Below, piece by piece: positions 54,846 to 64,000 of a stretch of 64,000 nucleotides of DNA. The DNA is taken from contig NZ_QAJL01000004.1 in NCBI RefSeq assembly GCF_003852525.1, positions 221,064 to 285,063 on the forward strand. The letters run 5' to 3'. The stretch's first letter is position 1. Every line of letters starts with the position of its first letter. The notes below the pieces were generated by a model. It was given only the letters and a program-made list of their open reading frames with translations, ran no database searches and had not been told where the DNA came from. Source of the DNA: Pedobacter sp. KBW06 (lineage in GTDB: Bacteria; Bacteroidota; Bacteroidia; Sphingobacteriales; Sphingobacteriaceae). A program made the translations under genes and the position numbers.

Positions 54846-56069
54846 TTAGCCTTTTATAGCCATTTTTCGCTTTTTGGAAGGTTGAGGGTGATGAACTTTG
54901 AGTTTTTGACCAGGTACAATGGAAGAACCTTTGAGTCCGTTCCATACTTTTAGATCCTGAACTTCCACATGGTATTGATCCGCAATTGCACTCAGGGTCT
55001 GCCCCGGTCTGACCTTATGATAGGAAACTGCAGCCAAAGGGCGTTCTACCACCTTCTTCTTCCGCCTGCGGTCATCATTCGCTGCCAGGACCACATTCGG
55101 GTTCACATCCAGCTCCGTATTGTTCAACACTTCATAGATCTGTGCAAACTGGGCCATGTTCACCTTCGGGATAATGATCCGCTTGGGTTCCAGTTCTGTC
55201 CCGTTCACGATCTTCTTCTTATAAGAAGGGTTCAGACTACATAAAGCATCTTCATCGATACTCAGTGCTCCCGCCAATTGAGGAAGCGAAACGAAACGGT
55301 TCACATGAATCGTATCGGTATTTTTTACGAAAGGAGATTTCTGCGCGCGGATCTGATGCTGACCAGGGTAGTTCATCACGTAGATCGCCGCAATAAATGC
55401 AGGCACATAATTTCTGGTCTCCAGTGGAAGGTATCCCCTGATTTCCCAGAAATCCTGAGAATCTGCTTTAAGCATTGCTTTTTTCACATTTCCCATTCCA
55501 CAGTTATAGGCTGCAATCGCCAGAAGCCAGTCGCCCAGCTCCTCATAAGCATCTCTGAAATACGCTGCTGCTGCATAGCTGGCCTGAATCGGATCTTTCC
55601 TTTCATCCACAAAGTTATCCATGTTCAGTCCATAATCTTTTGCCGTAGCAAACATGAACTGCCACAGCCCTGTAGCACCAACCCTGGATACCGCATGTGC
55701 GTTCATAGAAGATTCTATGATCGGCAGGTATTTGATCTCCTCGGGAATGTTATAATATTTTAATGCTTTTTCAAAAACAGGGAAGTAATAGTCCGAAAGA
55801 CCTAACATCTTCCCCATCATATCTTTCCGTCCGCTATAGATGTCGATGTACTTCTGCACATGTTCATTATAACTGAGGGGCACCATTTTCTGAATTGAAT
55901 CCAGACGTGCCTTATAGCCGAAATTGTGGTTGTAAAAGCTTGGGGTTTCCGGTAAGACAGGGACCGGTATGGTATCGTTAATCTGTAAAGCCTGTTGCTG
56001 AGCAATTGCCGAAAAGCTGGTTAGTGCTAAAATACATGATGCAAAAAGTACATTTATTTTCATAGGCAT
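54846..56069 (-). CDS. MltD-like lytic transglycosylase with LysM domain
   Basis: This exported murein hydrolase (407 aa) has a signal peptide ending SFSAIA-QQ, an SLT domain with the catalytic Glu in PIIESSMNAHAVS (about 119) and GATGLWQFM, LLAIAAYNCGMGNVKKA, and one C-terminal LysM domain (HKVRPGQTLSAIADQY, about 352-395) for peptidoglycan binding. The tail is very basic. Translation may start at either ATG 56069 or 56063. It closes the envelope gene run, 66 bp after gatA. Confidence 0.92.
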   Translation of the reverse strand: MPMKINVLFASCILALTSFSAIAQQQALQINDTIPVPVLPETPSFYNHNFGYKARLDSIQKMVPLSYNEHVQKYIDIYSGRKDMMGKMLGLSDYYFPVFEKALKYYNIPEEIKYLPIIESSMNAHAVSRVGATGLWQFMFATAKDYGLNMDNFVDERKDPIQASYAAAAYFRDAYEELGDWLLAIAAYNCGMGNVKKAMLKADSQDFWEIRGYLPLETRNYVPAFIAAIYVMNYPGQHQIRAQKSPFVKNTDTIHVNRFVSLPQLAGALSIDEDALCSLNPSYKKKIVNGTELEPKRIIIPKVNMAQFAQIYEVLNNTELDVNPNVVLAANDDRRRKKKVVERPLAAVSYHKVRPGQTLSAIADQYHVEVQDLKVWNGLKGSSIVPGQKLKVHHPQPSKKRKMAIKG

Positions 56070-56135
56070 TTGTTTGTCTTCAATGTCTATAAAACTTGCA
56101 TGCAGGTTTCACAGACAATGACGGTTGACATGGGT

Positions 56136-57554
56136 CTAGGTTAAAAATGTATGGGACAGGGAAAGTAGTTCCTGTTCCTTAAAGTGCTTTGCCATAAGCT
56201 GTAAACTTAACGGTAATCCCTCTTTATTATTGCCCAAGGGAATTGCGATCGCCGGAATTCCCGTCAGAGAGGCCAGCACCGTAAAGATATCCGCCATGTA
56301 CATCACCAGTGGATCTTCGATATTATCTCCGATTTTAAAAGGTGGTGTTGGTGTTACCGGGCTCAGAATCACATCAAAATCTACCAGCAGCGCTTCCATC
56401 CTTTCACGGATCAATCTCCTCACCTGCTGTGCTTTCTGATAATAAGCATCATAATATCCGGCACTTAAAACGAAAGTACCTAAAAGAATCCGTCTTTTCA
56501 CCTCTTCTCCAAAACCTTCGGCCCTGGAGGTCTTATACAAATCGTTCAGATTGCCGGCTTCCGTATTGCGGTGACCATAATGGACGCCGTCATAACGGGA
56601 TAAGTTCGAAGAAGCTTCTGCCGTGGTCAGTACATAATAGGCAGGCACGAGGTAATCCAGCAGGTCAAAAGACACATACGTTACGGTATGTCCCTGACTT
56701 TTAAAACGTTCAATGGCTTCCAGGATCGCAGCTTTAATTTCAGGATCCAGCGCTTCACTTTCCAGTGTCTCCTTTAATACCGCAATCTTTTTTACACCAG
56801 CAGTTAATAAACCGGCCTTATAATCCGGTACTTCTTTTTGAGAGACGGTACTGTCATGATCATCCGCTCCAGCCAGCACTTCCAATAAAATGGCCGCATC
56901 GCTTACCGACGAAGTGATCGTTCCTACCTGATCGAATGAAGAAGCATAAGCAATGACACCATATCTGGAAATCCGCCCATAAGTAGGTTTCAATCCGATA
57001 CATCCGCAAAATGCGGCAGGCTGTCTGACAGAACCACCGGTATCGGTTCCCAATGCTGATAAGCAAAGGTCTGCCTGAACGGCTACTGCCGAGCCACCTG
57101 AAGATCCTCCGGCAACGCGTGAAGTGTCTGCTGCATTTTTAACCACGCCATAATAAGAAGTCTCATTAGATCCGCCCATCGCAAACTCGTCGCAATTCAA
57201 CCTTCCGATGATGATGGCATCTTCGGCAAGTAAACGTGCAACAACAGTAGCAGAATAAGGAGAAATAAAACCTTCCAGCATTTTGGAAGAGGCGGTTACC
57301 TCATGGTCTTTGTAAGAGATATTGTCTTTGATACCAATCACCATCCCTGCCAGCTTCCCGGCAGTGCCCTGATCTATTTTCTCCTGTACTGCCTGAGCCT
57401 GGGCTGCCGCAGAATAAAAAAACACCTCATTAAAAGCATTGAGGTGTTGATGACTTTCTATTTGCTTAAAATAGTGATCCAGAAGCTCAGGTAAACTTAA
57501 TTTTTTTTGAGCAATAAGGGACTGTATCTCTGATAAGGAGCTATACTTCTTCAA
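56136..57554 (-). CDS. gatA: Glutamyl-tRNA(Gln) amidotransferase subunit A
   Basis: GatA supplies ammonia from glutamine for transamidation of Glu-tRNA(Gln). The 472-residue amidase-signature protein has the catalytic Lys in GIKDNISY (about 76) and the Ser-cisSer pair in GGSSGGSAVAVQADL. The start is TTG at 57554: an in-frame TGA two codons earlier excludes a longer form, and the next Met would remove the N-terminal helix. gatB and gatC are elsewhere. Confidence 0.94.
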   Translation of the reverse strand: MKKYSSLSEIQSLIAQKKLSLPELLDHYFKQIESHQHLNAFNEVFFYSAAAQAQAVQEKIDQGTAGKLAGMVIGIKDNISYKDHEVTASSKMLEGFISPYSATVVARLLAEDAIIIGRLNCDEFAMGGSNETSYYGVVKNAADTSRVAGGSSGGSAVAVQADLCLSALGTDTGGSVRQPAAFCGCIGLKPTYGRISRYGVIAYASSFDQVGTITSSVSDAAILLEVLAGADDHDSTVSQKEVPDYKAGLLTAGVKKIAVLKETLESEALDPEIKAAILEAIERFKSQGHTVTYVSFDLLDYLVPAYYVLTTAEASSNLSRYDGVHYGHRNTEAGNLNDLYKTSRAEGFGEEVKRRILLGTFVLSAGYYDAYYQKAQQVRRLIRERMEALLVDFDVILSPVTPTPPFKIGDNIEDPLVMYMADIFTVLASLTGIPAIAIPLGNNKEGLPLSLQLMAKHFKEQELLSLSHTFLT

Positions 57555-57592
57555 ATTTCAAGAATAGGTTAAATTTAAAATTGGACTTAAAC

Positions 57593-57805
57593 CTATAAAG
57601 GTTTGTTGGTGCGGTTTTGTTCTACGACATCAGAACCATTACCATCCACACCTTCTTTTCCATCTTTAAATTCTTTAATACCTTTACCTAAACCACGCAT
57701 CAATTCAGGGATTTTTTTACCACCGAAAAGTAGTAAAACAATAACAAGAATAATGGCGATTTCTGCACCACCTAAGCCAGCGATTAATATGGTTGTGTTT
57801 AACAT
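57593..57805 (-). CDS. tatA: TatA/E family twin-arginine translocase protein
   Basis: The 70-residue protein has one N-terminal membrane helix ([21 protein letters not shown]) and the FGGKKxPEL hinge followed by an amphipathic helix ([13 protein letters not shown]) and a short polar tail. This is a canonical TatA. It follows a second TatA-like gene by 10 bp. TatC is encoded at 31092. Confidence 0.93.
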   Translation of the reverse strand: MLNTTILIAGLGGAEIAIILVIVLLLFGGKKIPELMRGLGKGIKEFKDGKEGVDGNGSDVVEQNRTNKPL

Positions 57806-57815
57806 GATATTTTAG

Positions 57816-58208
57816 TTAAAGTTGTGTTTTATCTGTTTCTATTTTAGGATTCTCCGTGTTACTAGCAAGGGTTTCCTTTTTATCTAAGTCTATTCCTTCT
57901 TTAGCAGCTGTGCTGCCAGGATACATTTGTTCTTCCAGGCTAGTTTCTTTTGGGTGGTGACGGTCATTGCTGTTCGTGTCTTTAATGATCGAATCAATGT
58001 CGTCCACTATACCTACGGAATTAATGTTGCGGTGGATTTCTCTTTTTACACCTTCAGAAGCATCTTTAAAATCGCGGATTCCTTTTCCTAAGCCCCGCGC
58101 CAGTTCCGGTAATTTTTTACCACCAAATAACAAAAGCACTACAGCCAGGATGAGCATGATCTCTCCTCCGCCCATATTTAAGAATTCCAATACTGTCCCT
58201 GTATACAT
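57816..58208 (-). CDS. TatA-like protein with long C-terminal tail
   Basis: The 130-residue protein has the same membrane helix and hinge ([20 protein letters not shown], then [13 protein letters not shown]) but a polar tail of about 75 residues rich in Asp, Glu, Lys and Thr. The length is TatB-like, while the hinge sequence is TatA-like; most Bacteroidota have no clear TatB. It may act as the TatB-equivalent partner of the adjacent short TatA. Confidence 0.88.
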   Translation of the reverse strand: MYTGTVLEFLNMGGGEIMLILAVVLLLFGGKKLPELARGLGKGIRDFKDASEGVKREIHRNINSVGIVDDIDSIIKDTNSNDRHHPKETSLEEQMYPGSTAAKEGIDLDKKETLASNTENPKIETDKTQL

Positions 58209-58264
58209 TTTACCCTATTTTTTTAAATCTATAATACAAATATAAACATTTATTGCTCAATCCT

Positions 58265-59590
58265 CTATTTTGCAGAAAGCCATCCTGCAGGATTTTGAGC
58301 TACTGCCCCTCTGTAGATCTGAAATTGCAGCTCCGGCATATCGCCCGATGAGGCTACTGTACCAATCGTCTGTTTTGTACTCACCTCGTCTCCCTGTCCT
58401 ACACTCACAGATTTCAGGTTCTGATAAACCGTAAAAAACTGTCCGTGTTTGATCAGCACGTAATACCTTCCAAGGGCATTTCCGACTTTGGTAACTTTTC
58501 CGTTAAACACCGATCTTACCGCAGCACCTTCACTGGTTTGAATGGTAATTCCGGCATTATCGTAACCCGCCTGCCCAACTTTATGCTTTCCAAAGCTTTC
58601 CGTCGTCGTTCCTGTAGCCACCGGCCAGGGTAAAGACCCGCGGTTGCTTTCAAATGCGGCAGATAACTTTGCAGCTTCCGGAGTTGCCGTAAGGTAGTTG
58701 TTACTGCTGTTCGCTGTTACTGTCTTTGGCTTGGCAACAACTGCTACCGGGGCTGGTTTATTTTCAGCCTTGGCTTTCGCTATTGCCGCGGCCCTTTCCG
58801 CAGCAGCTTTTGCCGCCGCAGCTCTTTCTGCAGCCCTCGCCGCCTCTTCGGCTTTCTTTCTGGCGATGGCAATCTCACGAACAATGGCTGCACGGATACT
58901 CCGGTCAATCTGTGCCTGTTGTTTTTTCCGGGTTACAATGTCCTGTTTGTATTGTTTTTCCTGCTTACTAATCTTGTTCAGCACCTGAGCCTGTTCGTTT
59001 TTATTCTTGCCCAGCTTATCTTTTTCATTCTCCTGTTCATGCAGAAGACTGCTTTTTTCCTTTAAATTTTTATCCAGGACCACGATCTTATAGTTCAGGT
59101 CTTTCTGTGTTCCCTGAATATATCCGGCCTGTTTTTTACGGTATTGACCAAATTGCTGAAGGTATTTAATCCGCTTATAAGCCTGGTTGAAATCACTGGA
59201 AGCAAAGACAAACATCATCTTTTCGTAAGCATTCCGGTTGCGCTGTGCAAAACGGATCATTCCTGCATATTCCTTTTTCAGCTGTGAAAGCTGTCCTTTC
59301 AGGTTAATTACGGTATTGGTATTCTCATGAATCTGATTGTCAAGGTTTTTGATCTCAGAATTGATGACCGTGATCTTGTTCTGCATTAAACTGATTTGTG
59401 TGTTTAATGCATTGATCTGGGCCTGAGTAAGTTTCTTGTTCTTTGCAGTCTTGGTAAGGTTTCTCTGCAAGAGTTCTATTTCGCGCTGAATAGCTTCCTT
59501 TTTTCTTTTAAGCTCTGAACTGTTTTGCGCAACGGCGATGGTTGCGGAGCATACAAATAATAGGAGTAAAAGTAATTTATTTAGCTTCAT
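58265..59590 (-). CDS. EnvC-like murein hydrolase activator (degenerate LytM domain)
   Basis: The 441-residue protein has a signal peptide (LLLLLLFVCSATIAVA-QN), two coiled-coil stretches (about 25-110 and 160-260), an Ala-rich basic segment, and a C-terminal M23/LytM domain. The zinc ligands of active M23 enzymes are missing: NAGITIQ stands where HxGxD is expected and LQFQI where LHFEI is expected. This is the situation in EnvC, which activates amidases instead of cutting murein. It probably regulates septal amidases in the periplasm. It sits 22 bp after the DUF4292 gene. Confidence 0.88.
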   Translation of the reverse strand: MKLNKLLLLLLFVCSATIAVAQNSSELKRKKEAIQREIELLQRNLTKTAKNKKLTQAQINALNTQISLMQNKITVINSEIKNLDNQIHENTNTVINLKGQLSQLKKEYAGMIRFAQRNRNAYEKMMFVFASSDFNQAYKRIKYLQQFGQYRKKQAGYIQGTQKDLNYKIVVLDKNLKEKSSLLHEQENEKDKLGKNKNEQAQVLNKISKQEKQYKQDIVTRKKQQAQIDRSIRAAIVREIAIARKKAEEAARAAERAAAAKAAAERAAAIAKAKAENKPAPVAVVAKPKTVTANSSNNYLTATPEAAKLSAAFESNRGSLPWPVATGTTTESFGKHKVGQAGYDNAGITIQTSEGAAVRSVFNGKVTKVGNALGRYYVLIKHGQFFTVYQNLKSVSVGQGDEVSTKQTIGTVASSGDMPELQFQIYRGAVAQNPAGWLSAK

Positions 59591-59612
59591 TGCGTCAAAA
59601 GTAGGAAAAAAA

Positions 59613-60407
59613 TCAGTTTATTACTTCATACTTACCTGGAACATTAAACGGAAATTCCAGGGGAACATTGCTTTCTACTTTTGAAAAATCCAGTTTAAGA
59701 TTTATCTTCTGTGTACCTGCCATCGAATTGATACTTAAAGTTGTAGGAAATAAAGCACCGTTCATATTTTGATAATCTCCATAAACAACCTTTAAAGCTT
59801 TCCAGGACTTCAGGTCGTTCAGGTTGTTCTCTGAAACCTTCATTAAGGTATTGAACAAAACACGGTAACCCAGCTCTGCCTGCTCACCCTCTAACACCCA
59901 AACCCCGTTTTCAAACTGCAGGTCGGAACTTTCCGTCATGAGCTCGCCAATGGTATTTCCCGATAAGATCGCCTGAAGCATTTTAAAGTTCACCTGCTTA
60001 TTCGAAAAGCGGTGTACATAATTAAAGGGCTTCTTGAGGTATACCCCTTGCAATTTATTCAGCACCTTGATGCTATCCGGGGTAATCAGCGCACGGGCAC
60101 CTTCAATTCCCATCAATCCGGTAACGCTTACCCAAATGCCCTCATCTTTCCTGATGCGAATGTTCATATTGACATTATTCGAAGTTCCGTTGATGTCCAG
60201 AATTGCTTTTCCTTTTAAAGATAAACTTGTAAAGGCCACATCTTTTTGCTGCAGCAGCTTTAATGTTTCCGACTTTTTACGATCGACTACTACGGAATCC
60301 GTTGCCGGAGGCACCACAACCACTACTTTCTTTTTTGTTTTACAGGCAGCCAACAGGCAAACCAGCAATGTCAGCAGCAGTACTTTATTTAATATATTTC
60401 TTTTCAT
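59613..60407 (-). CDS. DUF4292 lipoprotein
   Basis: The 264-residue lipoprotein has lipobox LLAAC (Cys22) and then a body with LolA/LolB-like strand pattern (FTSLSLKGKAILDINGTSNNVNMNIRI, GIWVSVTGLMGIEGARALITPDSIKVL). The Bacteroidota-specific family DUF4292 fits. A LolB-like lipoprotein-sorting role is a guess from fold and location. Its start overlaps the TPR gene by 23 bp, so translation is coupled. Confidence 0.82.
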   Translation of the reverse strand: MKRNILNKVLLLTLLVCLLAACKTKKKVVVVVPPATDSVVVDRKKSETLKLLQQKDVAFTSLSLKGKAILDINGTSNNVNMNIRIRKDEGIWVSVTGLMGIEGARALITPDSIKVLNKLQGVYLKKPFNYVHRFSNKQVNFKMLQAILSGNTIGELMTESSDLQFENGVWVLEGEQAELGYRVLFNTLMKVSENNLNDLKSWKALKVVYGDYQNMNGALFPTTLSINSMAGTQKINLKLDFSKVESNVPLEFPFNVPGKYEVIN

Positions 60408-62082
60408 TGATCTTTCGGTTTAATATTCCAGAGTCATTTCCCGCTTCCTTTGCTTTTTGCCATTGGACCAATGCAAGTTCCTTTTCTCCTTTTAAGAACA
60501 GAATATCGCCATAATGCTCCAGGTAAAGTCCATTTTTAGCGCTGTTATTTTGTAAAGCCTGTTCCGCCCATACTTTAGCCTGATCGTATTTTTCCAGTTT
60601 GAGTAATACCAGTGCATAAGTATCCGCCACAGAAGGGTTGCCCGGCATTGCGGCCGCCGCTTTAGCAATCAGGGATTCTGCTTTAGCCAGGTGCTGGTTT
60701 CGCAGGGCGAGGTAAAAAGCATAGTTATTCAGCAACAGGTAATTCGTTGGTGCAAGTGCTACCGCCTTATCAAAAGCAGTATTGGCTTCGGAAAACTTCT
60801 GTTCATCGATCAGGATTTCACCCTGTAACCCCAGAATCAATGCCTGAAGGTCTTTATTGTCGCCATCCAGCTGTAAAGCTGTTTTGATATTGCTCAGTGC
60901 TGCTGCGTTCTGATTGTCGCGGTGCAAGGCAAAAGCGGTATAGTAATAAATGATGGCTTGATTGGGATAGATTCCCAGGGCGGCATCTCCGGTTTTCACC
61001 GCCTCTTTATATAATCCAAGGCTCGTCTGGATATTTAAAACCTGTTCCCAGACCGCGTATACGTCTTCTGTCTTTTTTAACACAGACTGATACTGCTCCA
61101 GTGCGGCAGAAAGGTTTCCCTGTTGGTATAAGACATCCCCATATAAGGCCTGGGCCTTGGGATCCGAAGGGTTGGCCCCAACCATAATCTTTGCCAGTTC
61201 TCCTGCCTCCTGCATCCTGGCTTTATTTCTGGCCGCTCCTCCGGCCAGCATCATCACAATCTTGATCTTTCTTTCTGCCGGCATTCCCGAATTGGCAAAA
61301 GCCGTCCTCAATGACTGTCCTGCAGCGGTACTGTTTTTTGAATTCCGGTAATAATCGGCAAGGGCAAGGTCTACCTCATACTCTTCAGGAGCTACTGTTT
61401 TTGCCTTCTGAAGCAAGGGCAAAGCCGTTTCATACTGTCCTTTTTCCATCAGGGACTCACTCATTTCCAACAGCCCTTTAACATCGTCCTGCCCTTCCGC
61501 AAGCATCTTGTCGACTTCCTGTTTCGTTGCCGCTTTTCCTGTCCCCAGAGTGATCCTCTGACGGGCCTCGGTCAGCGCTTTTGAAGGCCCGAATTTCTGC
61601 TCCAGAACTTCATAACCTTTTAAGGCTTCTTCCGTCTTCCCCATCAAAAGGTAAGCATTGGACTTGTCAAAATAATAAGCATCATTCTCCGGCGACAACC
61701 GGATCATTTGCGTGAAGACCGTCACCAGTCCTTCCATATTCCCTTTGCGCTTATACAATTCGGCCAGGAGCTTCCAGTACCAAAGATTATTGGCATCCAG
61801 TGCGACCGACTTTTTAATCGAAACTTCTGCTTCTTCCAGCTTATTCTGCCGGTAGTTCAGGTTCGCAATTTCGTAATGCACGGCTGCATTATTCGGGTCT
61901 ATGGTTAATATTTTATTAAAGCTTTCACCGGCCTTGCTATAATTTTCATTCAGCTTTTCTCTCAGGCCGGCAAAAAAAAGGTTTTTTACTGCATTGCTAT
62001 CCAATACCGGATTCACAGGTTGCTGTGCAACAGCCGACAGGCCTGCAAAAAGTAATGGCAGTAAAAGAGACCTTTGCTTCAT
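60385..62082 (-). CDS. Exported tetratricopeptide-repeat protein
   Basis: The 565-residue protein has a signal peptide (LLLPLLFAGLSAVA-QQ) and at least ten TPR units across the mature part, for example DPNNAAVHYEIANLNYRQNK and PTNYLLLNNYAFYLALRN. TPR arrays are protein-interaction scaffolds; the neighbours (EnvC-like factor, DUF4292 lipoprotein) suggest a periplasmic assembly role. It starts 9 bp after dut and overlaps the next gene. Confidence 0.9.
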   Translation of the reverse strand: MKQRSLLLPLLFAGLSAVAQQPVNPVLDSNAVKNLFFAGLREKLNENYSKAGESFNKILTIDPNNAAVHYEIANLNYRQNKLEEAEVSIKKSVALDANNLWYWKLLAELYKRKGNMEGLVTVFTQMIRLSPENDAYYFDKSNAYLLMGKTEEALKGYEVLEQKFGPSKALTEARQRITLGTGKAATKQEVDKMLAEGQDDVKGLLEMSESLMEKGQYETALPLLQKAKTVAPEEYEVDLALADYYRNSKNSTAAGQSLRTAFANSGMPAERKIKIVMMLAGGAARNKARMQEAGELAKIMVGANPSDPKAQALYGDVLYQQGNLSAALEQYQSVLKKTEDVYAVWEQVLNIQTSLGLYKEAVKTGDAALGIYPNQAIIYYYTAFALHRDNQNAAALSNIKTALQLDGDNKDLQALILGLQGEILIDEQKFSEANTAFDKAVALAPTNYLLLNNYAFYLALRNQHLAKAESLIAKAAAAMPGNPSVADTYALVLLKLEKYDQAKVWAEQALQNNSAKNGLYLEHYGDILFLKGEKELALVQWQKAKEAGNDSGILNRKINEKKYIK

Positions 62083-62091
62083 TTTTATTTT

Positions 62092-62523
62092 TTATTTTCC
62101 GGTGTGTCCGTATCCACCTGCACCACGTGCAGTGTCGCTTAGCTCTTCCACCGCTTCCCATGAAATGGTTTCATGTTTAGCAATCACCATCTGTGCAATC
62201 CTGTCGCCGTTATTCACAACAAAATCAGTATCAGAAAGGTTCACCAACAATACTTTAATCTCTCCACGGTAATCGGCATCAATCGTTCCCGGAGAATTCA
62301 CAATACTGATGCCATGTTTATAAGCCAATCCACTGCGCGGACGGATCTGCGCTTCAAAGCCTACAGGCAGCTCAATATGTAAACCTGTTGGAATCAAAAC
62401 ACGTTGTAAAGGTTTAATGGTGATTTCAGTTTCTGTAAAAGCGCGCATGTCCATCCCCGCAGCATGAGCAGTTTCATATTGAGGCAAGGCATGTCCGGAA
62501 TTGTTAATGATATTAATCTTCAT
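62092..62523 (-). CDS. dut: dUTP diphosphatase
   Basis: Dut hydrolyses dUTP to dUMP. The 143-residue trimeric-type enzyme has all motifs: [19 protein letters not shown], the catalytic [21 protein letters not shown] and the C-terminal [10 protein letters not shown]. It lies between the flippase gene and the TPR gene in the minus-strand run, 26 bp after the former. Confidence 0.97.
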   Translation of the reverse strand: MKINIINNSGHALPQYETAHAAGMDMRAFTETEITIKPLQRVLIPTGLHIELPVGFEAQIRPRSGLAYKHGISIVNSPGTIDADYRGEIKVLLVNLSDTDFVVNNGDRIAQMVIAKHETISWEAVEELSDTARGAGGYGHTGK

Positions 62524-62549
62524 TGTTGTATATATTGTTGTTAATCTTT

Positions 62550-64000
62550 TTATTTTTTTAACAGGATCGCTTTCAACTCATCCTTTTCAAGATAAGCAAT
62601 GCCCGCTATGAAAACGAGCAGCATGGCGTTTCCGATATAAATGTTTCTGTTAAATACCCAGAAAGATAAAATCACCAGAATTACCGAGATGACCAGGTAA
62701 GCCAGAATCCTTTTCAGGTTATAAGGAATGGGGTAATATTTTTGTCCGAGAACATAGGAAATCACCATCATGACAAAATAAGCCAGCATAGACACCCATG
62801 CGGAGCCCATATAGCTGAATTTAGGAATCAGGATAAAATTCAACAGGATAGTGATCGATGCGCCTACGATGGAAATGTACAATCCAAAGCGGGTCTGGTC
62901 CGACAGGCGGTACCAGATGGAAAGGTTCATATAAATCCCAAGACAAACATAACCGAACAGCAAATAAGGAACTGCAGGCAATCCTACCCAGTACTCTTCC
63001 TTACGGATAAAGTGTTTCAACAGTTCAATGTTGGCAATGAGCCCTACAAATAATACCGCCAAAGCGATTACAAAATAATGTAAGATCGTTGCATAGGTCT
63101 TTTTAGCATTTGCATTTTTAGCATGACTAAAAAAGAAAGGCTCTGCCCCTAATCTGAAAGCAGTGATAAAGATGCTGATGAAAATAGCAATCTTGCAAAC
63201 AGCGCCATAAATTCCGACCTCATGATCCGCAATCGAATCCGGCAATAACCTGCTCAGGACAATTTTATCCAGGTTTTCATTCACGATAAAGGAAAGGTTA
63301 GCCACCAGGATCGGCCAGGAATAAGAGAACATCTTTCCAAACAATTCCTTATCAAATTTAAGCTGAATCTTTAAAAACTCCGGCAACAGCAAGACAAAAG
63401 TCACCAGACTTGCGATCAGATTGGCGATGAAGACATAACCCACCCAGACCCCTCTGTACCAGGACGCAAACCACTCTCCCATTGGCCATTGATGTTTAAT
63501 CATCAATGGGATCACATAAATAAACAAGAGGTTAAAGCCTACAAAAAAACCGATGTTCATGAACTTAATCAGGCTGTATTTAAAAGCTTTGTTATCGGCC
63601 CTTAACTTGGCAAAGGGGATCACACATATCGCATCGATAAATAAGATCCAGATGAAAAACTGAACATAACTTTTATAGTCGGCCAGCTGTTTTGGGTCGT
63701 CGGTCAGGTAATTCGCTATGGGATTGGAAAAGACCAGCCCGGTCACTAAAAATAAAACAGATATAAAAGCAATACACAGAAAGGAGTTGTTATATACCTC
63801 CTGCTTTTTATCCTCATGCTTATTCAGGTACCGGAAATAGGTACTTTCCATTCCGAAAGCCAGCACCGCATTGATCAATGAGGCATAAGCATACATGGTG
63901 GTAAAGATCCCATAAGTGCCCGCAGCAAATTTGCCGGTATAGATCGGCGTCAGGATAAAATTAAACAGCCTGGAAAATACAGTACTTAAACCATAAATTG
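62550..64000 (-). CDS. Polysaccharide/lipid flippase (Wzx/MATE-like), 5' end beyond the window
   Basis: This is a multi-pass membrane protein. The open frame continues unbroken from the Met at 63896 to the window edge, adding [20 protein letters not shown] and more, which is the typical N-terminal region of Wzx-type flippases. The gene is therefore cut by the window end and the Met at 63896 is not the start. At least 483 residues are visible, with about twelve helices and conserved [14 protein letters not shown]-like pore helices (here [20 protein letters not shown]). Substrate unknown; no glycosyltransferases are visible on this side. Confidence 0.9.
   Translation of the reverse strand, partial: IYGLSTVFSRLFNFILTPIYTGKFAAGTYGIFTTMYAYASLINAVLAFGMESTYFRYLNKHEDKKQEVYNNSFLCIAFISVLFLVTGLVFSNPIANYLTDDPKQLADYKSYVQFFIWILFIDAICVIPFAKLRADNKAFKYSLIKFMNIGFFVGFNLLFIYVIPLMIKHQWPMGEWFASWYRGVWVGYVFIANLIASLVTFVLLLPEFLKIQLKFDKELFGKMFSYSWPILVANLSFIVNENLDKIVLSRLLPDSIADHEVGIYGAVCKIAIFISIFITAFRLGAEPFFFSHAKNANAKKTYATILHYFVIALAVLFVGLIANIELLKHFIRKEEYWVGLPAVPYLLFGYVCLGIYMNLSIWYRLSDQTRFGLYISIVGASITILLNFILIPKFSYMGSAWVSMLAYFVMMVISYVLGQKYYPIPYNLKRILAYLVISVILVILSFWVFNRNIYIGNAMLLVFIAGIAYLEKDELKAILLKK

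Noticed and set aside
58698-58988. Ala/Leu-rich plus-strand frame opposite the EnvC-like gene
   Set aside because: It is the reverse of the Ala/Lys/Glu-rich coiled-coil codons, not a membrane protein gene.

Overview
The window looks like chromosomal core-genome DNA from a Bacteroidota bacterium, most probably Sphingobacteriaceae (Pedobacter-like). The evidence is a full-length SprA (type IX secretion/gliding translocon), promoters with the Bacteroidota pattern TTTG-N19-21-TAnnTTTG, very few Shine-Dalgarno sequences, an alpha-beta fused 2-oxoacid dehydrogenase E1, GIN-domain and VanZ-like proteins, and the order maeB-ruvA-sprA. The genus is inference; nothing here fixes the species.

Layout. 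1-360: non-coding DNA with six GTTTAC motifs phased at about 32 bp. 359-781: a duplicated tRNA-Glu/initiator tRNA-Met array on the minus strand with its own promoter and terminator. 892-7089: GTPases era and der, an S41 protease, murQ, an unknown gene and a BI-1 family membrane protein. 7172-12079: a promoter and SAM-I riboswitch in front of metH-metF. 12155-17481: a META-domain lipoprotein, then thrA-thrB-thrC on the minus strand behind a ribosome-stalling attenuator with a 22-residue Thr/Ile-rich leader peptide. 17614-18267: an isolated SUKH-like immunity gene with debris behind it, the one clearly accessory patch. 18406-20113: rsgA-dtd-mazG-like. 20117-21933: an Lrp/AsnC regulator divergent from a histidine decarboxylase. 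22036-24826: HIT protein, greA, 2-hydroxyacid dehydrogenase and rsmA on the minus strand. 25129-31011: pdxA, then the yceD-rpmF-plsX-fabH-accB-accC lipid block. 31092-34105: tatC, rpiB and an M28 peptidase. 34229-38423: a GIN-domain protein behind 21-bp-phased direct repeats, then lutB and fused E1. 38506-42794: a lipoprotein, a SprT-like protein and an iron cluster feoA-feoB-ferritin. 42992-54761: gcvH, VanZ-like protein, a 40-residue lipoprotein, a small unknown, and maeB-ruvA-sprA. 54846-64000: a tightly packed minus-strand cell-envelope run (flippase, dut, TPR protein, DUF4292 lipoprotein, EnvC-like factor, two TatA proteins, gatA, lytic transglycosylase).

How it fits together. Two amino-acid blocks of the aspartate family carry RNA-level control of different kinds: metH/metF by SAM binding, thrABC by leader-peptide translation. 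Envelope functions dominate the right third: T9SS (SprA), the two small Tat subunits (TatC lies about 26 kb away), murein hydrolysis and its control (EnvC-like, MltD-like), and outer-membrane lipoproteins.

I found no phage, CRISPR, restriction or antiviral system and no intact transposase. The most interesting items are the compact thr attenuator, the 32-bp-phased GTTTAC array, the three 21-bp-phased LytTR-like repeats, the SUKH remnant locus and the Lrp-linked histidine decarboxylase. None of these amounts to a demonstrably new system.
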